A stretch of 64,000 bases of DNA from Rhineura floridana (taxonomy: Eukaryota; Chordata; Lepidosauria; Squamata; Rhineuridae), in NCBI RefSeq assembly GCF_030035675.1, contig NC_084480.1, positions 252,399,981 to 252,463,980 of the forward strand, given 5' to 3'. The notes beneath the pieces were generated by a model. It was not told where the DNA came from and searched no databases. It saw only the letters and a list, made by a program, of their open reading frames with translations. Shown one piece after another: positions 52,501-59,389 of this stretch. The first letter of the stretch is position 1, and every line of letters begins with the position of its first letter. The position numbers and the translations under genes were made by a program.

Positions 52501-55500
52501 TGCCATTCATCATAGTTGGTCAATTTCAAATTATTTTATAATGATAAAGGGGTTGTTTGCTGTTAAGCTTATAAAACAAATGATCTCTTCACAGAAATTT
52601 GTTTGAATGTATATTTTATCAAATGTCTGAGCCAAAAACCTGTCTTGATGTAATCAATACCACCAAGTACTTTATGATGTATTGGTTAAGATGCAATAAT
52701 TGGTATTTTGTCTCACTTATTCATCTCAGATATATCACATTTAATATCAACTGAACCAAATTTTACAACAACAGCCCCACCTAGTGTGTGTGAAGCTTAT
52801 GGCTGTCAAAATGGTGGAATCTGCATTCTTGTTGGGGGAAAGCCAGTTTGCAGGTATGTGATGTATGTAGCTTCTCCAAGTTAATTATTGTGGAGTTACC
52901 TATAGGAGGATATTATGTTTAGCAAGTTTTTTTAAAAATCCTATATAAATAGATGATGAGAAAACAAGAGGTCTGAGATCTTGATCTTACATCAAGATCC
53001 GCAGAAGTCATTTTAAACTAGCCTGGAGACTGATGTTAACCAGGTCAAGCCTCAATTGTGTAGCATTTTGTGCACATTCTGTGTTTGTCACTAATAATCT
53101 GCTATGTCCATTTAGTTCTTTTAGGCTACCTGTAGCAGTATCCATTCAAGGTTTGTACTTGTGGGATTGCTAGATTGGGGCAACTACCTTTAGGCCTCTC
53201 TCCAAATATATCTTTGCCAGGTTTTTTCCCTCTCTCAGTTATGTAACTTAAGAGGGTGATCAGGCGATGGCATTGCCACTGCTTCAGAAATCAAGTGTGT
53301 GGTAATAAGATCAGTTGGACTGTAGCTCAGTGGTAGAACATACAGAAGGCTGCAGTTTAGTTCTTGTCATTGCCAGTTGAAGGGTTCACAGGTTGGAAAA
53401 GACACTTGCATGAAACCTTGTGCTGACCGGCAGCAACTCTCTAAGACCAGGCTAGATGCACCAATAGTCTGACAGGACTGTTTCATGTGTAATGGAGAAG
53501 TTGGATAATGAATGAAATTCTAAGCTTAGAAGGAAGCCACTTCCAGGCCAACCTCCCACCTGATGCAGGGCATCCTTTTCAACTGCAGATTCTCCAGCTG
53601 ACCATTGGCCATGCTGGATGGGAATGATGGGAGCTGGCATCCAGCAATATCTGCAGAGCCACAAATTCCCCACTTGAGGGCTAAAGCAGTGTGGGCCATT
53701 TAGCTCAGAAAATAAAATATAGTTAATAGATTATGCTTAGCATGGAGAGTGGATGGAAATTGTTTTCTCTCTCTCTTTCTCCGCTAATGCTAGAACTCAG
53801 GGTAGTCCATTGAAATTAATGTGAATTCCATTTAGGATAATTTGTAATTCATTTATGGAATTTACTTCCACAAGTTATGGTGACAATGTTGGGCTTAGAT
53901 GGCTTTAAATGAGATTTAAATATTTATGGAGGGCAAATCTGATTATGGGTGTTAGCCATGATGGATAAATGGAAGCTTACTTTTCAGAGGTAGTGTGCCT
54001 TTAAATACCAGTTGCTGGGAGGAAAACCAGAAGAGAGGGCTCTTTCCTTCATGAACTGCAATGAGCTTCCCAGAAGCATTTGGCTGGCTGCTTCTGGAAA
54101 CACACTGGACTACTAGATGGACTTTTAGGTGTGATCCAGCACGGCGCTTCTTATGGTTGCAGGAGGACAGTCCAATTGATGTCTCACTGAGGAAATGGAT
54201 TAAAGTAATATAGGCAAAAATCTGAATAAAGTCCCTTGGGACAATACTTGTTTAAAATTGTCTTGGTTGTACCGTAACATCCGATTCAAGAAGCAGAAGT
54301 AAAGACAATTCTTAAGATATCCTGCTGGAAGCTGGACATTTTGCAGCCTAGGCTCAGCCAAACCTTAGCACTAAAGACAGTCACAATGGTATAATTGGGG
54401 TTCTGGACTAGTCTAGCTGTAGAATGGCAAGAAAGGCTGCCAGGCTTTATTTCTTCTGAATGGATCTGGGGCAGGTGGGAGATCGGTCCTAAATATCAAT
54501 GTGAAAACATGAAGGCACAAGTAGGACCTTGCAACAAAATGCTGCAGTATGAAAATGCTAACAAATTGACCATCTTCTGATTGAATGTGACATGCTTAAA
54601 CTGCTGCTATGCTTTGCAGATGCCCTGCAGGTGCGGATTGGTGGTACATGGGAGAAAAATGTGAAAATAAGGGATCAGTACAGGACACAGTTGTAATAGC
54701 AGTTGCCTCATCTCTTTCTGTATTTGGTGTCATGTTGATCGTCACCATTGTAACTACTAGCTGCGTTAAAAAGAAGTATCGCAAACAACTGAATGCCAGG
54801 AATCACAAAATGCAAGTATTCTGCCACTGGTGGTGTACACTTTCAAGTGGCTTTGAAATACTAAACTCTCTTCTTGCTAGATATGGTTCTGAGGTGAAGC
54901 CTTCCATCATCTTTGTATTCAATGGTCTACCTGCCTTCAAACATATCATAATTGTACAAGTAGAGGAACTTTTCTTGAAAGGTGTAGGGGAAGGACCACA
55001 GGTCAGTGGCAGACAGGGATGTTGGAGAATTCTGACGTAAAATGGGAATGGGAGCAGAAATTGCCAGTGTTCACTTATTTGTTTCATCTCCGGTAAGGAA
55101 ATCAATCCAGTGAATATGACTGGTATTTGCTGTTGCTTTCAGTCTGAAAATGATACATAATTCATTACAGTTTTTTTTTCTCCATCTGCATTGAAATGAA
55201 GGGGGTGGAATAAAGACACCATAATTTCCATGATTAGTTATGTAAATTGCATAATTTCACTGCAGCAGGTGGCAAGACAAATAACGTAGCTTTGGGTGGA
55301 AGATGAACTGCAGCAGTACAGGAACATGCATGAGATGAATGCATGGCAGAACGGAAAACAATGCCTTCTTATATCCCTAGTGGCCAAGCAGCTGCTTTGT
55401 ATACAGAAGGTCTAGGTTCAATCCTCTGCATCTCCAGGTTGGGACAGGAAAGACTCCTTACCTGAAACCCTGGAGAGCCAGTGCCAGTCTGTGTAGACAA

Positions 55501-55982
55501 TAGTGAGCTTGATGGACGAACAGTCCATCTAGGACAGCTTCCTAAGCCTATGTGGCCTTAGCCAAGTGTGCTAGAGACTATTTCAACTCTGTATATGCTA
55601 TTCTCTGAACCCTGCTCCTGATTTCTGTTAGATTGTGCTATTTAGCATGTCATTTATTTGGGCAGCTACATTCTGAACACAGCAAGGCAAATGGGGTGAG
55701 AGAAGGTGAACCGCCAAATCACAGCCCTTCTGGGCTTTTGTCCACAGGGCAGAAGGTAGAAGAGGCTGTATTTCCCAGCCTTCCCCTTTCCTTAGCCTGC
55801 AATCCTATACAAATGTTCAACACATTATATTCCATGCATAAGAGACACAGTTATTTCAAAGTCCACTATAATATATGCTCCATACCTATGAGTCATATCT
55901 CTTCCTCTCTTGACAGGTAACACCTTTTTTTGAAGATAGTGAAAGTTTGGAAACTAAAATGGGTATCACTTATGTCACTTGA
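22003..55982 (+). CDS. MEP1B: MEP1B, meprin A subunit beta (complete, 15 exons)
   Basis: Meprin beta is a membrane-anchored zinc endopeptidase of the astacin family, found on intestinal and kidney brush borders. The 15 exons join with consistent phases to 2175 nt (724 residues; human has 701). Predicted order: signal peptide 1-21; propeptide with a conserved activation site R64/N65; astacin domain with [11 protein letters not shown] (H155, E156, H159, H165) and the Met-turn SVMHY (210-214); MAM domain with C308, matching the human subunit-linking cysteine; MATH domain starting near [15 protein letters not shown]-like domain C617-C652; transmembrane helix about 661-687; basic KKKYRK stop-transfer; short tail. 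All catalytic residues are present and the copy looks functional. Position after RNF138 supports the name. The first and last exons are the least certain. Confidence 0.95.
23694..23975 (-). mobile_element. LINE 3' end with (ATAA)n tail, antisense
   Basis: The reverse complement reads aagagaccttatcccagtct, a series of tttaaagatgttttgtttta units, then tgccctgggctccttctggg and an ATAA-rich tail. It pairs closely with 26448-26718 on the + strand. Confidence 0.75.
24330..25004. mobile_element. DNA transposon with inverted ends (675 bp, non-autonomous)
   Basis: The left end ggttcatctacatgg and right end ccatgtagatgagccc are inverted. Flanking octamers taactaac (24322-24329) and taacacac (25005-25012) agree at six of eight bases, consistent with an aged hAT-type target duplication. 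No transposase frame is present. Confidence 0.65.
25195..25280. repeat. Short tandem units within the hAT-like element
   Basis: About four 20-21-bp units built on gggccc(t/a)agtgatgtcatg, with the last ones diverged. Confidence 0.85.
25855..26050. mobile_element. Foldback unit inside the hAT-like element
   Basis: The arms cattcatttaaagcacattc and gaagtcatgcgctttaaatg flank a palindromic core (gggaactgcagtttg / cgacacttcccagg). The counterpart in reverse is 43300-43460. Confidence 0.7.
26448..26718 (+). mobile_element. LINE 3' end with (ATAA)n tail
   Basis: Sense copy of the 23694-23975 family. It contains gccgccctgggctcctactg and ggaggaagggcaggatataa, then an AATAAA-type microsatellite tail. 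Confidence 0.75.
26889..26921. repeat. (CA)n(TA)n microsatellite
   Basis: A CA run passes into a short TA run. Confidence 0.95.
27445..27532. mobile_element. Short hAT MITE nested in the larger element
   Basis: Inverted core (aactacaactcccatcagcc / ggctgatgggagttgtagtt) with flanking ttagagcc (27437-27444) and ttagagct (27533-27540). It is absent from the homologous place of the copy near 42560, which confirms a later insertion. The right terminus is shorter than in the copy at 51086. Confidence 0.75.
27881..27899 (+). CDS. MEP1B: MEP1B exon 2 (19-nt micro-exon)
   Basis: The exon follows a long pyrimidine tract and attctag acceptor and ends before gtgagt. It encodes PVQELQ plus one base. 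Its phase (0 to 1) is exactly what joins exon 1 to exon 3. Confidence 0.75.
27900..28646 (+). other. MEP1B: MEP1B intron 2
   Basis: No repeat I can name; the middle is relatively GC-rich (about 28090-28560). Confidence 0.7.
28647..28697 (+). CDS. MEP1B: MEP1B exon 3 (propeptide)
   Basis: Fifty-one bases, phase 1 in and out, encode [18 protein letters not shown], closely matching the human propeptide block [10 protein letters not shown]. Confidence 0.88.
28799..28845 (+). CDS. MEP1B: MEP1B exon 4 (propeptide)
   Basis: The exon encodes [15 protein letters not shown] and ends in phase 0. It holds the conserved LFEGDIRLD block of the propeptide. Confidence 0.9.
30237..31118 (+). mobile_element. 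RTE-BovB LINE with 5' inversion (twin priming)
   Basis: The left part (about 30237-30530) reads on the minus strand as the start of the BovB endonuclease ([33 protein letters not shown]). The right part (about 30535-31118) reads on the plus strand as the BovB C-terminal region ([46 protein letters not shown]) and ends with the BovB tail and (CAA)n. Copies of caccccatgtcact at 30223-30236 and 31119-31132 are the 14-bp target duplication. The copy is truncated and not mobile. Confidence 0.9.
31535..31930. repeat. GC-rich foldback repeat with (GTAT)n centre
   Basis: Arms of about 110 bp (31540-31650 and 31810-31930) are imperfect inverted copies, sharing cagtggcag, ggcaagtgaggtgag and gatggcaggc. 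A short gtatgtatgtatg run lies between them. Family unknown. Confidence 0.7.
32371..32449 (+). CDS. MEP1B: MEP1B exon 5 (activation site, start of astacin domain)
   Basis: The exon encodes [20 protein letters not shown] followed by VLEDSL. The Arg-Asn pair (R64/N65) is where trypsin-like proteases activate human meprin beta. Confidence 0.93.
32940..33502. mobile_element. Foldback DNA element split by a SINE
   Basis: The outer ends are inverted (ccacatccagaccatctctt / aatatacagcgtgaacgtgg, imperfect). The inner blocks cagtcatggcttccc and gaagccatgactgtt match the 3735-4046 family. The SINE at 33049-33277 interrupts it. Confidence 0.75.
33049..33277 (-). mobile_element. Sauria-type SINE nested in a foldback element
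   Basis: The minus strand has a tRNA-like head (agccagtgtggtgtagtggt taaggtgttgg, B box ggttcgaatcccc) and a BovB-like tail (antisense of ggactccttcaagtccattc). The 11-bp duplication tgagagttgtt lies at 33038-33048 and 33278-33288. Confidence 0.93.
34654..34771 (+). CDS. MEP1B: MEP1B exon 6 (astacin domain)
   Basis: The exon encodes [20 protein letters not shown] followed by [20 protein letters not shown]. Phase 1 in, phase 2 out. Confidence 0.94.
34825..34993. mobile_element. Palindromic hAT-type MITE
   Basis: Inverted ends cagtggcggctgg and ccagctgccactg, with the rest a near-continuous palindrome (ctctgggttttagactaaac / gttcagactaaaacccagag). The flanks share tctctg; the full 8-bp duplication is worn. 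Confidence 0.75.
35031..35311. mobile_element. hAT-type MITE
   Basis: Ends cagtgggggctgg and (complement) cggtggaggttg are related to the MITE at 34825. Flanks gtgcctgt (35023-35030) and gtacctgt (35312-35319) agree at seven of eight bases. Confidence 0.7.
35655..35815 (-). mobile_element. tRNA-derived SINE, second family, antisense
   Basis: The + strand shows aagctgccgtatactgagtc, then cctggagatgctagggattg and a complement of the tRNA-like head (gttctaccgctgaggtatgg). Internally shortened. Confidence 0.78.
36365..36515 (+). repeat. Degenerate tandem motif
   Basis: Three spaced copies of (g)caaatcaggatgaatgct-like sequence start near 36366, 36410 and 36473. They probably belong to a transposon body of unknown family. 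Confidence 0.6.
37545..37588. repeat. (AAT)n microsatellite after a LINE-like 3' end
   Basis: About 14 AAT units follow gtaagtcactctgagact, a LINE 3' end signature. Confidence 0.93.
38017..38155 (-). mobile_element. CR1 LINE 3' end, antisense
   Basis: The + strand starts with atcatagaatcatagaatag followed by tagagttggaaggggcctac and gagtccaaccccctgctcaa. This is the classic antisense CR1 3' end with its octamer repeat. Confidence 0.93.
39001..39179 (+). CDS. MEP1B: MEP1B exon 7 (zinc site)
   Basis: The exon carries the zinc-binding motif [20 protein letters not shown] (H155, E156, H159, H165), preceded by CWSSVGNR and [10 protein letters not shown]. All metal ligands and the general-base glutamate are intact. 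Confidence 0.96.
39209..39428 (+). mobile_element. Sauria-type SINE, near full length
   Basis: The copy begins agagccagtgtggtgtagtg with B box gggttcaaatcccc, a middle part with gtgaccttgggccag, and the BovB-like tail agggttgccataagtcagc then atcgacttgaaggcagtaca. It lies 30 bp downstream of exon 7. Confidence 0.92.
40497..40806. mobile_element. Foldback hAT-like element with 8-bp TSD
   Basis: Two arms of about 130 bp are near-perfect inverted copies (for example agtgcaggtgttcttgcaac and its complement). The termini are tagggttgcc and ggcaaccta. Duplications cttccaac lie at 40489-40496 and 40807-40814. There is no coding frame. Confidence 0.88.
41283..41501 (+). CDS. MEP1B: MEP1B exon 8 (Met-turn, end of astacin domain)
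   Basis: The exon encodes [20 protein letters not shown] (Met-turn and the zinc-site tyrosine Y214) and [20 protein letters not shown], ending at a gtaagt donor after the cysteine that closes the domain. Confidence 0.95.
41845..42103. repeat. Three diverged palindromic repeat units
   Basis: Units at 41845-41886, 41941-41982 and about 42058-42100 share a core like gctgattggc flanked by inverted cttgctgtcagcact / cagtgatagcaag. They are probably part of an uncharacterised DNA transposon covering about 41636-42340. Confidence 0.65.
42358..43520. mobile_element. hAT-like element, inverted partial copy of the intron-1 family
   Basis: Starts taggttgccagatatctgg and, read on the reverse strand, follows the same order of blocks as 25780-27758, including acaatagtttattgtcaa-type and cccattaatttacagcacat blocks. 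It lacks the LINE tail and nested MITE seen there. The distal end is not found. Confidence 0.82.
43530..43690 (+). mobile_element. tRNA-derived SINE, second family
   Basis: The head gggctgtagctaagattta and the downstream ctggagagctaatgctagtc match the family at 16864-17070 in sense orientation. Diverged. Confidence 0.7.
43954..44106 (+). CDS. MEP1B: MEP1B exon 9 (MAM domain)
   Basis: The exon encodes [20 protein letters not shown] and [19 protein letters not shown], the start of MAM. It ends with the segment containing C308, equivalent to the inter-subunit cysteine of human meprin beta. Confidence 0.94.
44107..46155 (+). other. MEP1B: MEP1B intron 9
   Basis: Contains a SINE at about 45912-46090. 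The rest shows no recognised feature. Confidence 0.8.
45912..46090 (+). mobile_element. tRNA-headed SINE with LINE-type 3' end
   Basis: The head gccagtgtggtatagtggtt agagtgttgg is like the Sauria SINE. The body then passes into ctcactgggttgttgtgcgg and ends ggtgggatagaaatacaatg, a different tail from the BovB type. It stops about 65 bp before exon 10. Confidence 0.8.
46156..46371 (+). CDS. MEP1B: MEP1B exon 10 (MAM domain)
   Basis: The exon encodes [11 protein letters not shown] and [20 protein letters not shown] followed by [11 protein letters not shown]. The acceptor is a cttgaaag; the nearby alternative AG would break the frame. Confidence 0.93.
46372..48250 (+). other. MEP1B: MEP1B intron 10
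   Basis: Contains a SINE at 47795-48022 and a putative element with ggttagtctgg-type blocks at about 47240-47500 that I cannot name. Confidence 0.75.
47795..48022 (-). mobile_element. tRNA-headed SINE with LINE-type 3' end, antisense
   Basis: The + strand reads tttatatttatgtccccttt, ctcgcaacaaccctgcgagg, aggtcacccggtgagcttca, and the complement of a tRNA-like head ending accatatgggtgtc. Same class as 45912-46090. Confidence 0.82.
48251..48712 (+). CDS. MEP1B: MEP1B exon 11 (end of MAM, MATH domain)
   Basis: The largest exon (462 nt). It encodes [20 protein letters not shown] (MAM end), then [12 protein letters not shown] (MATH start), [34 protein letters not shown] and [14 protein letters not shown]. 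Confidence 0.95.
48754..48840. repeat. (TC)n tract with 39-bp tandem duplication
   Basis: The words cagcaatagtgaattaaaat (48781-48800) and cagcaataatgaattaaaat (48820-48839) are 39 bp apart, each preceded by a TC-rich run. Confidence 0.88.
49234..49368. mobile_element. hAT-type MITE
   Basis: Inverted arms: atgccctccagatgttttga / caacagctggagggcaccac, with central actacaacttccatca / gggagttatagt. Flanks gcataatc and gcataggc agree at six of eight bases. Confidence 0.8.
49811..50034 (-). mobile_element. Sauria-type SINE with 14-bp target site duplication
   Basis: The + strand shows the antisense BovB-like tail (ctgccttcaagtcgattcct, acttatggcgaccctatg) and ends with the antisense tRNA-like head (accactacaccacactggct). 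Perfect duplications catgcataaggtta lie at 49797-49810 and 50035-50048. Confidence 0.95.
50330..50512 (+). CDS. MEP1B: MEP1B exon 12 (end of MATH domain)
   Basis: The exon encodes [20 protein letters not shown] and [20 protein letters not shown], corresponding to human FWDRPSKVGT and ITHERLKSRDFIKGDD. Confidence 0.94.
51086..51201. mobile_element. hAT MITE with perfect 8-bp TSD
   Basis: The 116-bp element has termini cagagcttggaaaa / ttttccaagctctg and a palindromic body. The duplications atccttag are at 51078-51085 and 51202-51209. Confidence 0.93.
51860..52370. repeat. Putative inverted-repeat element
   Basis: The words atctccaacaggccttgggc (left) and caaggcctattggagat (right) are inverted. 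A further internal pair (atgtgcatatct / gatatgcacatttccc) is present. Family unknown. Confidence 0.55.
52730..52853 (+). CDS. MEP1B: MEP1B exon 13 (linker and first half of EGF domain)
   Basis: The exon encodes a Thr/Pro-rich linker and then [12 protein letters not shown], four of the EGF-like cysteines. It ends in phase 2. Confidence 0.93.
52854..54619 (+). other. MEP1B: MEP1B intron 13
   Basis: Contains a SINE relic at 53310-53500. Nothing else is recognised. Confidence 0.75.
53310..53500 (+). mobile_element. tRNA-derived SINE, second family, relic
   Basis: The head ttggactgtagctcagtggt agaacat is followed by a diverged body with cttgtgctgaccggcagcaa and ctctctaagaccaggctag. Confidence 0.68.
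54620..54815 (+). CDS. MEP1B: MEP1B exon 14 (EGF end, transmembrane helix)
   Basis: The exon encodes [14 protein letters not shown], then a 27-residue hydrophobic helix ([20 protein letters not shown] and following) and [12 protein letters not shown]. The donor (caa|gtattc) is weak; reading through it would extend the frame to 55040, so an alternative C-terminus is possible. Confidence 0.85.
54816..55916 (+). other. MEP1B: MEP1B intron 14
   Basis: Contains a SINE at 55380-55560. Confidence 0.7.
55380..55560 (+). mobile_element. tRNA-derived SINE, second family
   Basis: Sense copy with agaaggtctaggttcaatcc (B box), tgcatctccaggttgggaca, ccctggagagccagtgccag and the 3' part cagtccatctaggacagctt. 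Confidence 0.82.
55917..55982 (+). CDS. MEP1B: MEP1B exon 15 (cytoplasmic tail and stop)
   Basis: After a cttgacag acceptor the frame reads [21 protein letters not shown] and stops. The start VTP resembles human LTPQNQHAF, and an AATAAA follows 72 bp later. The tail itself is little conserved, so confidence is moderate. Confidence 0.7.
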   Translation, partial: VTPFFEDSESLETKMGITYVT

Positions 55983-56053
55983 ACACCTCATTCATAACAT
56001 CACGTCCAGAATGAGTCCTTCTCAACTTGACAACAAATATTTTACTTACAACA

Positions 56054-56059
56054 AATAAA
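56054..56059 (+). promoter_or_regulatory. MEP1B: MEP1B polyadenylation signal (AATAAA)
   Basis: A canonical hexamer 72 bp after the stop, giving a very short 3' UTR. Confidence 0.65.
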
Positions 56060-57060
56060 AGGAAATTATTAGTGCATGAATCCTGCCTCTTTTAATCAAT
56101 GCAAAAAAAAGGCTAAAAGTGATATGGTAAATTGTTGCTGATAGGAAAGTTTAAGGATTTCTCTTGCATAGGAAATGATATGGATAAGCCAGGTGGTCAG
56201 AGTTCTGTGTTACTGCTACATAATTTGTGAAACTAATCTGTTAATGCATAGTTTCCCTCCCATATAACTAACACTGATCCAGAGGGAGGGTGTGTGTCCT
56301 AATTTTTCCAGAGTGTTGTCATTTGCAGATGGCTCCCCTCAGAATCCTTACATGGCTCTTTAAACTCCTGAGTTCAAAAATTGTTTGGGGATTTGGCACA
56401 ATAGCAGTTCAGGGGGGAAAGTGGGTGGAAAATCACATAGACTTCAGTGGCATTCACTTTTTGAAAAACTCATCAACTGCCTGACTGCTTTGTGAACTCC
56501 ACAGTACAAAAAGCTGTTAACCTTCCTTCTAGGGAGGGAACTGAAGTTCTAAGAAGTATTTAGGGCATTTCCACTGGGGACAGCAGTTTCAGTTGTGCAA
56601 AACATTAGCAAAACCTCTTTGGGGATAACAGAGTCTGCCTCCCTCCTTCCAAGATGCTGAATGATGGAGCCTCCCAGTTTTACTTATTAGGTTGTTAAAA
56701 TGTACCCAAGAATAAAAGTAGCTTATTCTAGGAAGCATCAGACAAAATGGGGAGAAGAGTTGTGTAACTGAGGTTAGCCTTTATTATCTTGCTAACACTG
56801 CACAACAGGGTTGTACAAGTATGATGAGCAAAGGACAATAAAAACATCAATGCCCTATTAACTTTGTATGCTCTTACGTATTAATAGGAGATGGACAGCT
56901 CCTCTACTGAATAGTCCATTGTAAAGAACTCTCATTACCTCCAAAGATCAAACACAAAATAGCTTTAATATACTTGTGGGCACAAATTTTTAGTGTTAGG
57001 AGTCATGCTTTATACATCTCATTGAATAAAAACATGTATGTATCATTTTAACTGTAAGCT
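56060..57060. other. Intergenic, no recognised feature
   Basis: AT-rich sequence after MEP1B. No exon or nameable repeat seen. Confidence 0.5.
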
Positions 57061-57063
57061 GAA

Positions 57064-59210
57064 TGTTTGTTGTGATATGCCTCCAAGTCGACTACGACTT
57101 ATGGCGACCATATGAATCAGTGACCTCCAACAGCATCTGTCATGAACCACCCTGTTCAGATCTTGTAAGGTCAGGTCTGTGGCTTCCTTTATGGAATCAA
57201 TCCATCTCTTGTTTGGCCTTCCTCTTTTTCTACTCCCTTCTGTTTTCCCCAGCATTATTGTCTTTTCTAATGAATCATGTCTTCTCATGATGTGTCCAAA
57301 GTATGATAACCTCAGTTTCATCATTTTAGCTTCTAGTGATAGTTTTGGTTTAATTTGTTCTAACACCCAATTATTTGTCGTTTTTGCAGTCCATGGTATC
57401 CGCAAAGCTCTTCTCCAACACTGCATTTCAAATGCGTTGATTTTTCTCTTATCAGCTTTTTCACTGTCCAACTTTCACATCCATACATAGAGATCGGAAA
57501 TACCATGGTCTGAATGATCCTGACTTTAGTGTTCAGTGATACATCTTTACATTTGAGGACCTTTTCTAGTTCTCTCACAGCTGCCCTCCCCAGTCCTAGC
57601 CTTCTTCTGATTTCTTGACTATTGTCTCCATTTTGGTTAGTGATTGTGCCTAGATATTGATAATCCTTGACAAGTTCAATGTCCTCATTGTCATCTGTAA
57701 AGTTGCATAAATCTTCTGTTGTCATTACTTTAGTCTTTTTGACGTTCAGCTGTAGTCCTGCTTTTGTGCTTTCCTCTGTAACTTTCATCAGCATTCATTT
57801 CAAATCATTACTGGTTTCTGCTAGTAGCATGGTATCGTCTGGATATCTTAAATTACAGGCATACCCCGCTTTAACGTTCACAATGGGACCGGAGAGTATA
57901 CTTTAAGCGAAAATAAACTTCAAGTGAAGCAATTGTCTTCACTTGTACTGCACGCAATCACCACTAGATGGCAGCAGTGTCATGCCAATAAAGTGTACGT
58001 TATTGTGAAGCGTGCAAACGTTAAGTGGGGTATGGGGATGTATGTAGCATGTACGTTATAGCGAAGCGATGTTAAGCGGGGTATGCCTGTATTGATATTT
58101 CTCCCTCCAATTTTCACACCTCCTTCTTCTTGGTCCAATCCTGCTTTCCGTATGATATGTTCTGCGTATAGATTAAATAAATAGGGTTATAAAATACTTC
58201 CGTCTCACACCGTTTCCGATGGGGAACCAATCAGTTTCTCCATATTCTGTCCTTACAGTAGCCTCTTGTGCAGAGTATAGGTTGCACATCAGGACAATCA
58301 GATGCTGTGGCACCCCCATTTCTTTTAAAGTATTCCATAGTTTTTCATGATCTACACAGTCAAAGGCTTTGCTGTAATCTATAAAGCACAGGGTGATTTT
58401 CTTCTGAAATTCCTTGGTCCGTTCCATTATCCAACGTATGTTTGTGATATGATCTCTGGTACCTCTTCCCTTTCTAAATCCAGCTTGGACGTCTGGCATT
58501 TCTCGCTCCATATATGGCAAGAACCTTTGTTGTAGAATCTTGCGCAATACTTTACTTGCATGGGATATTAAGGCAATAATTCAATAATTACTGGATTCCC
58601 TGGGATCCCCTTTCTTTGGAATTGGGATGTATATGGAACGCTTCCAGTCTGTGGGCCATTGTTTAGTTTTCCATATTTCTTGACAGATTTTAGTCAAAAT
58701 TTGGACTGATTCAGTCTCAGTAGCTTGTAGCAACTCTATTGGTATGCCATCTATTCCTGGTGATTTGTTTCTTCCAAGTATTTTAAGCGCAGCTTTCACC
58801 TCGCATTCTAAAATTTCTGATTCTTCATCATATGGTTCCTCCGTGAATGAATCTGTCATCCTTGCATCTCTTTGATAGAGTTCTTCAGTGTATTGCTTCC
58901 ATCTTCCTTTTATTTCATCTCGGTCAGTCAGTGTGTTCCCCTGTTGATTATTCAACATCCCTACTCTTGGTTTAAATTTCTCTTTCATTTCTCTAATCTT
59001 TTGGAACAGGGCTCTTCTTCTACCCTTTTCGTTGTCCTCTTCTATTTCTATACAGTAACTATTGCAATAGTTCTCTTTGTCCCTACGTACTAGTCGCTGT
59101 ATTGTTGCATTTAGGGTTCTGACTGTGTTTCTATCTCCTTTTGCTTTTGCTTTCCTTCTCTCTTTAACCATTTGAAGAGTTTCTGAATGTCCATTATCTA
59201 AAATCATGAA
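57064..59210 (-). mobile_element. RTE-BovB LINE, 5' truncated, with nested MITE
   Basis: On the minus strand, from 59207, frames encode the pre-RT linker, then GRWKQYTEELYQRD, NKSPGIDGIPIELLQ and SIYIPIPKKGDP (about 58581), then DVQAGFRKGRGTRDH and FIDYSKAFDCVDH (58173-58547), a YPDD catalytic box near 57845 (family norm YADD), and the C-terminal [24 protein letters not shown] and SRKRGRP blocks. It ends with the BovB tail at 57064-57110. The endonuclease is missing, there are frame breaks near 58550, 58175 and 57430, and the Tigger-like MITE at 57856-58089 splits the palm. It is inactive. Confidence 0.94.
57856..58089. mobile_element. Tigger-like (pogo/mariner) MITE inside BovB
   Basis: The 234-bp element has inverted ends caggcataccccgcttta and aagcggggtatgcctg and is flanked by TA on both sides (57854-57855 and 58090-58091). 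Ends and TA target fit non-autonomous Tigger elements. Confidence 0.85.
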
Positions 59211-59389
59211 CTTTAATATGCTGCTTTAGTGTGAATTCTGTGAAAAGTCATTAACTTTGTCATACCAATTACAGCCATTTCTTTCACTAAGATTATACTA
59301 TTGGATATCTTTCTCAGTCAATGAATGTGAAAAATCCAGCGAGTTACGCTGCAAACAACTGATACATTCTGAAATGAAGAATGTACTCC

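Larger units (their letters stand above)
50513..52729 (+). other. MEP1B: MEP1B intron 12
   Basis: Contains a perfect-TSD MITE (51086-51201) and an inverted-repeat stretch (about 51860-52370). Confidence 0.8.
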
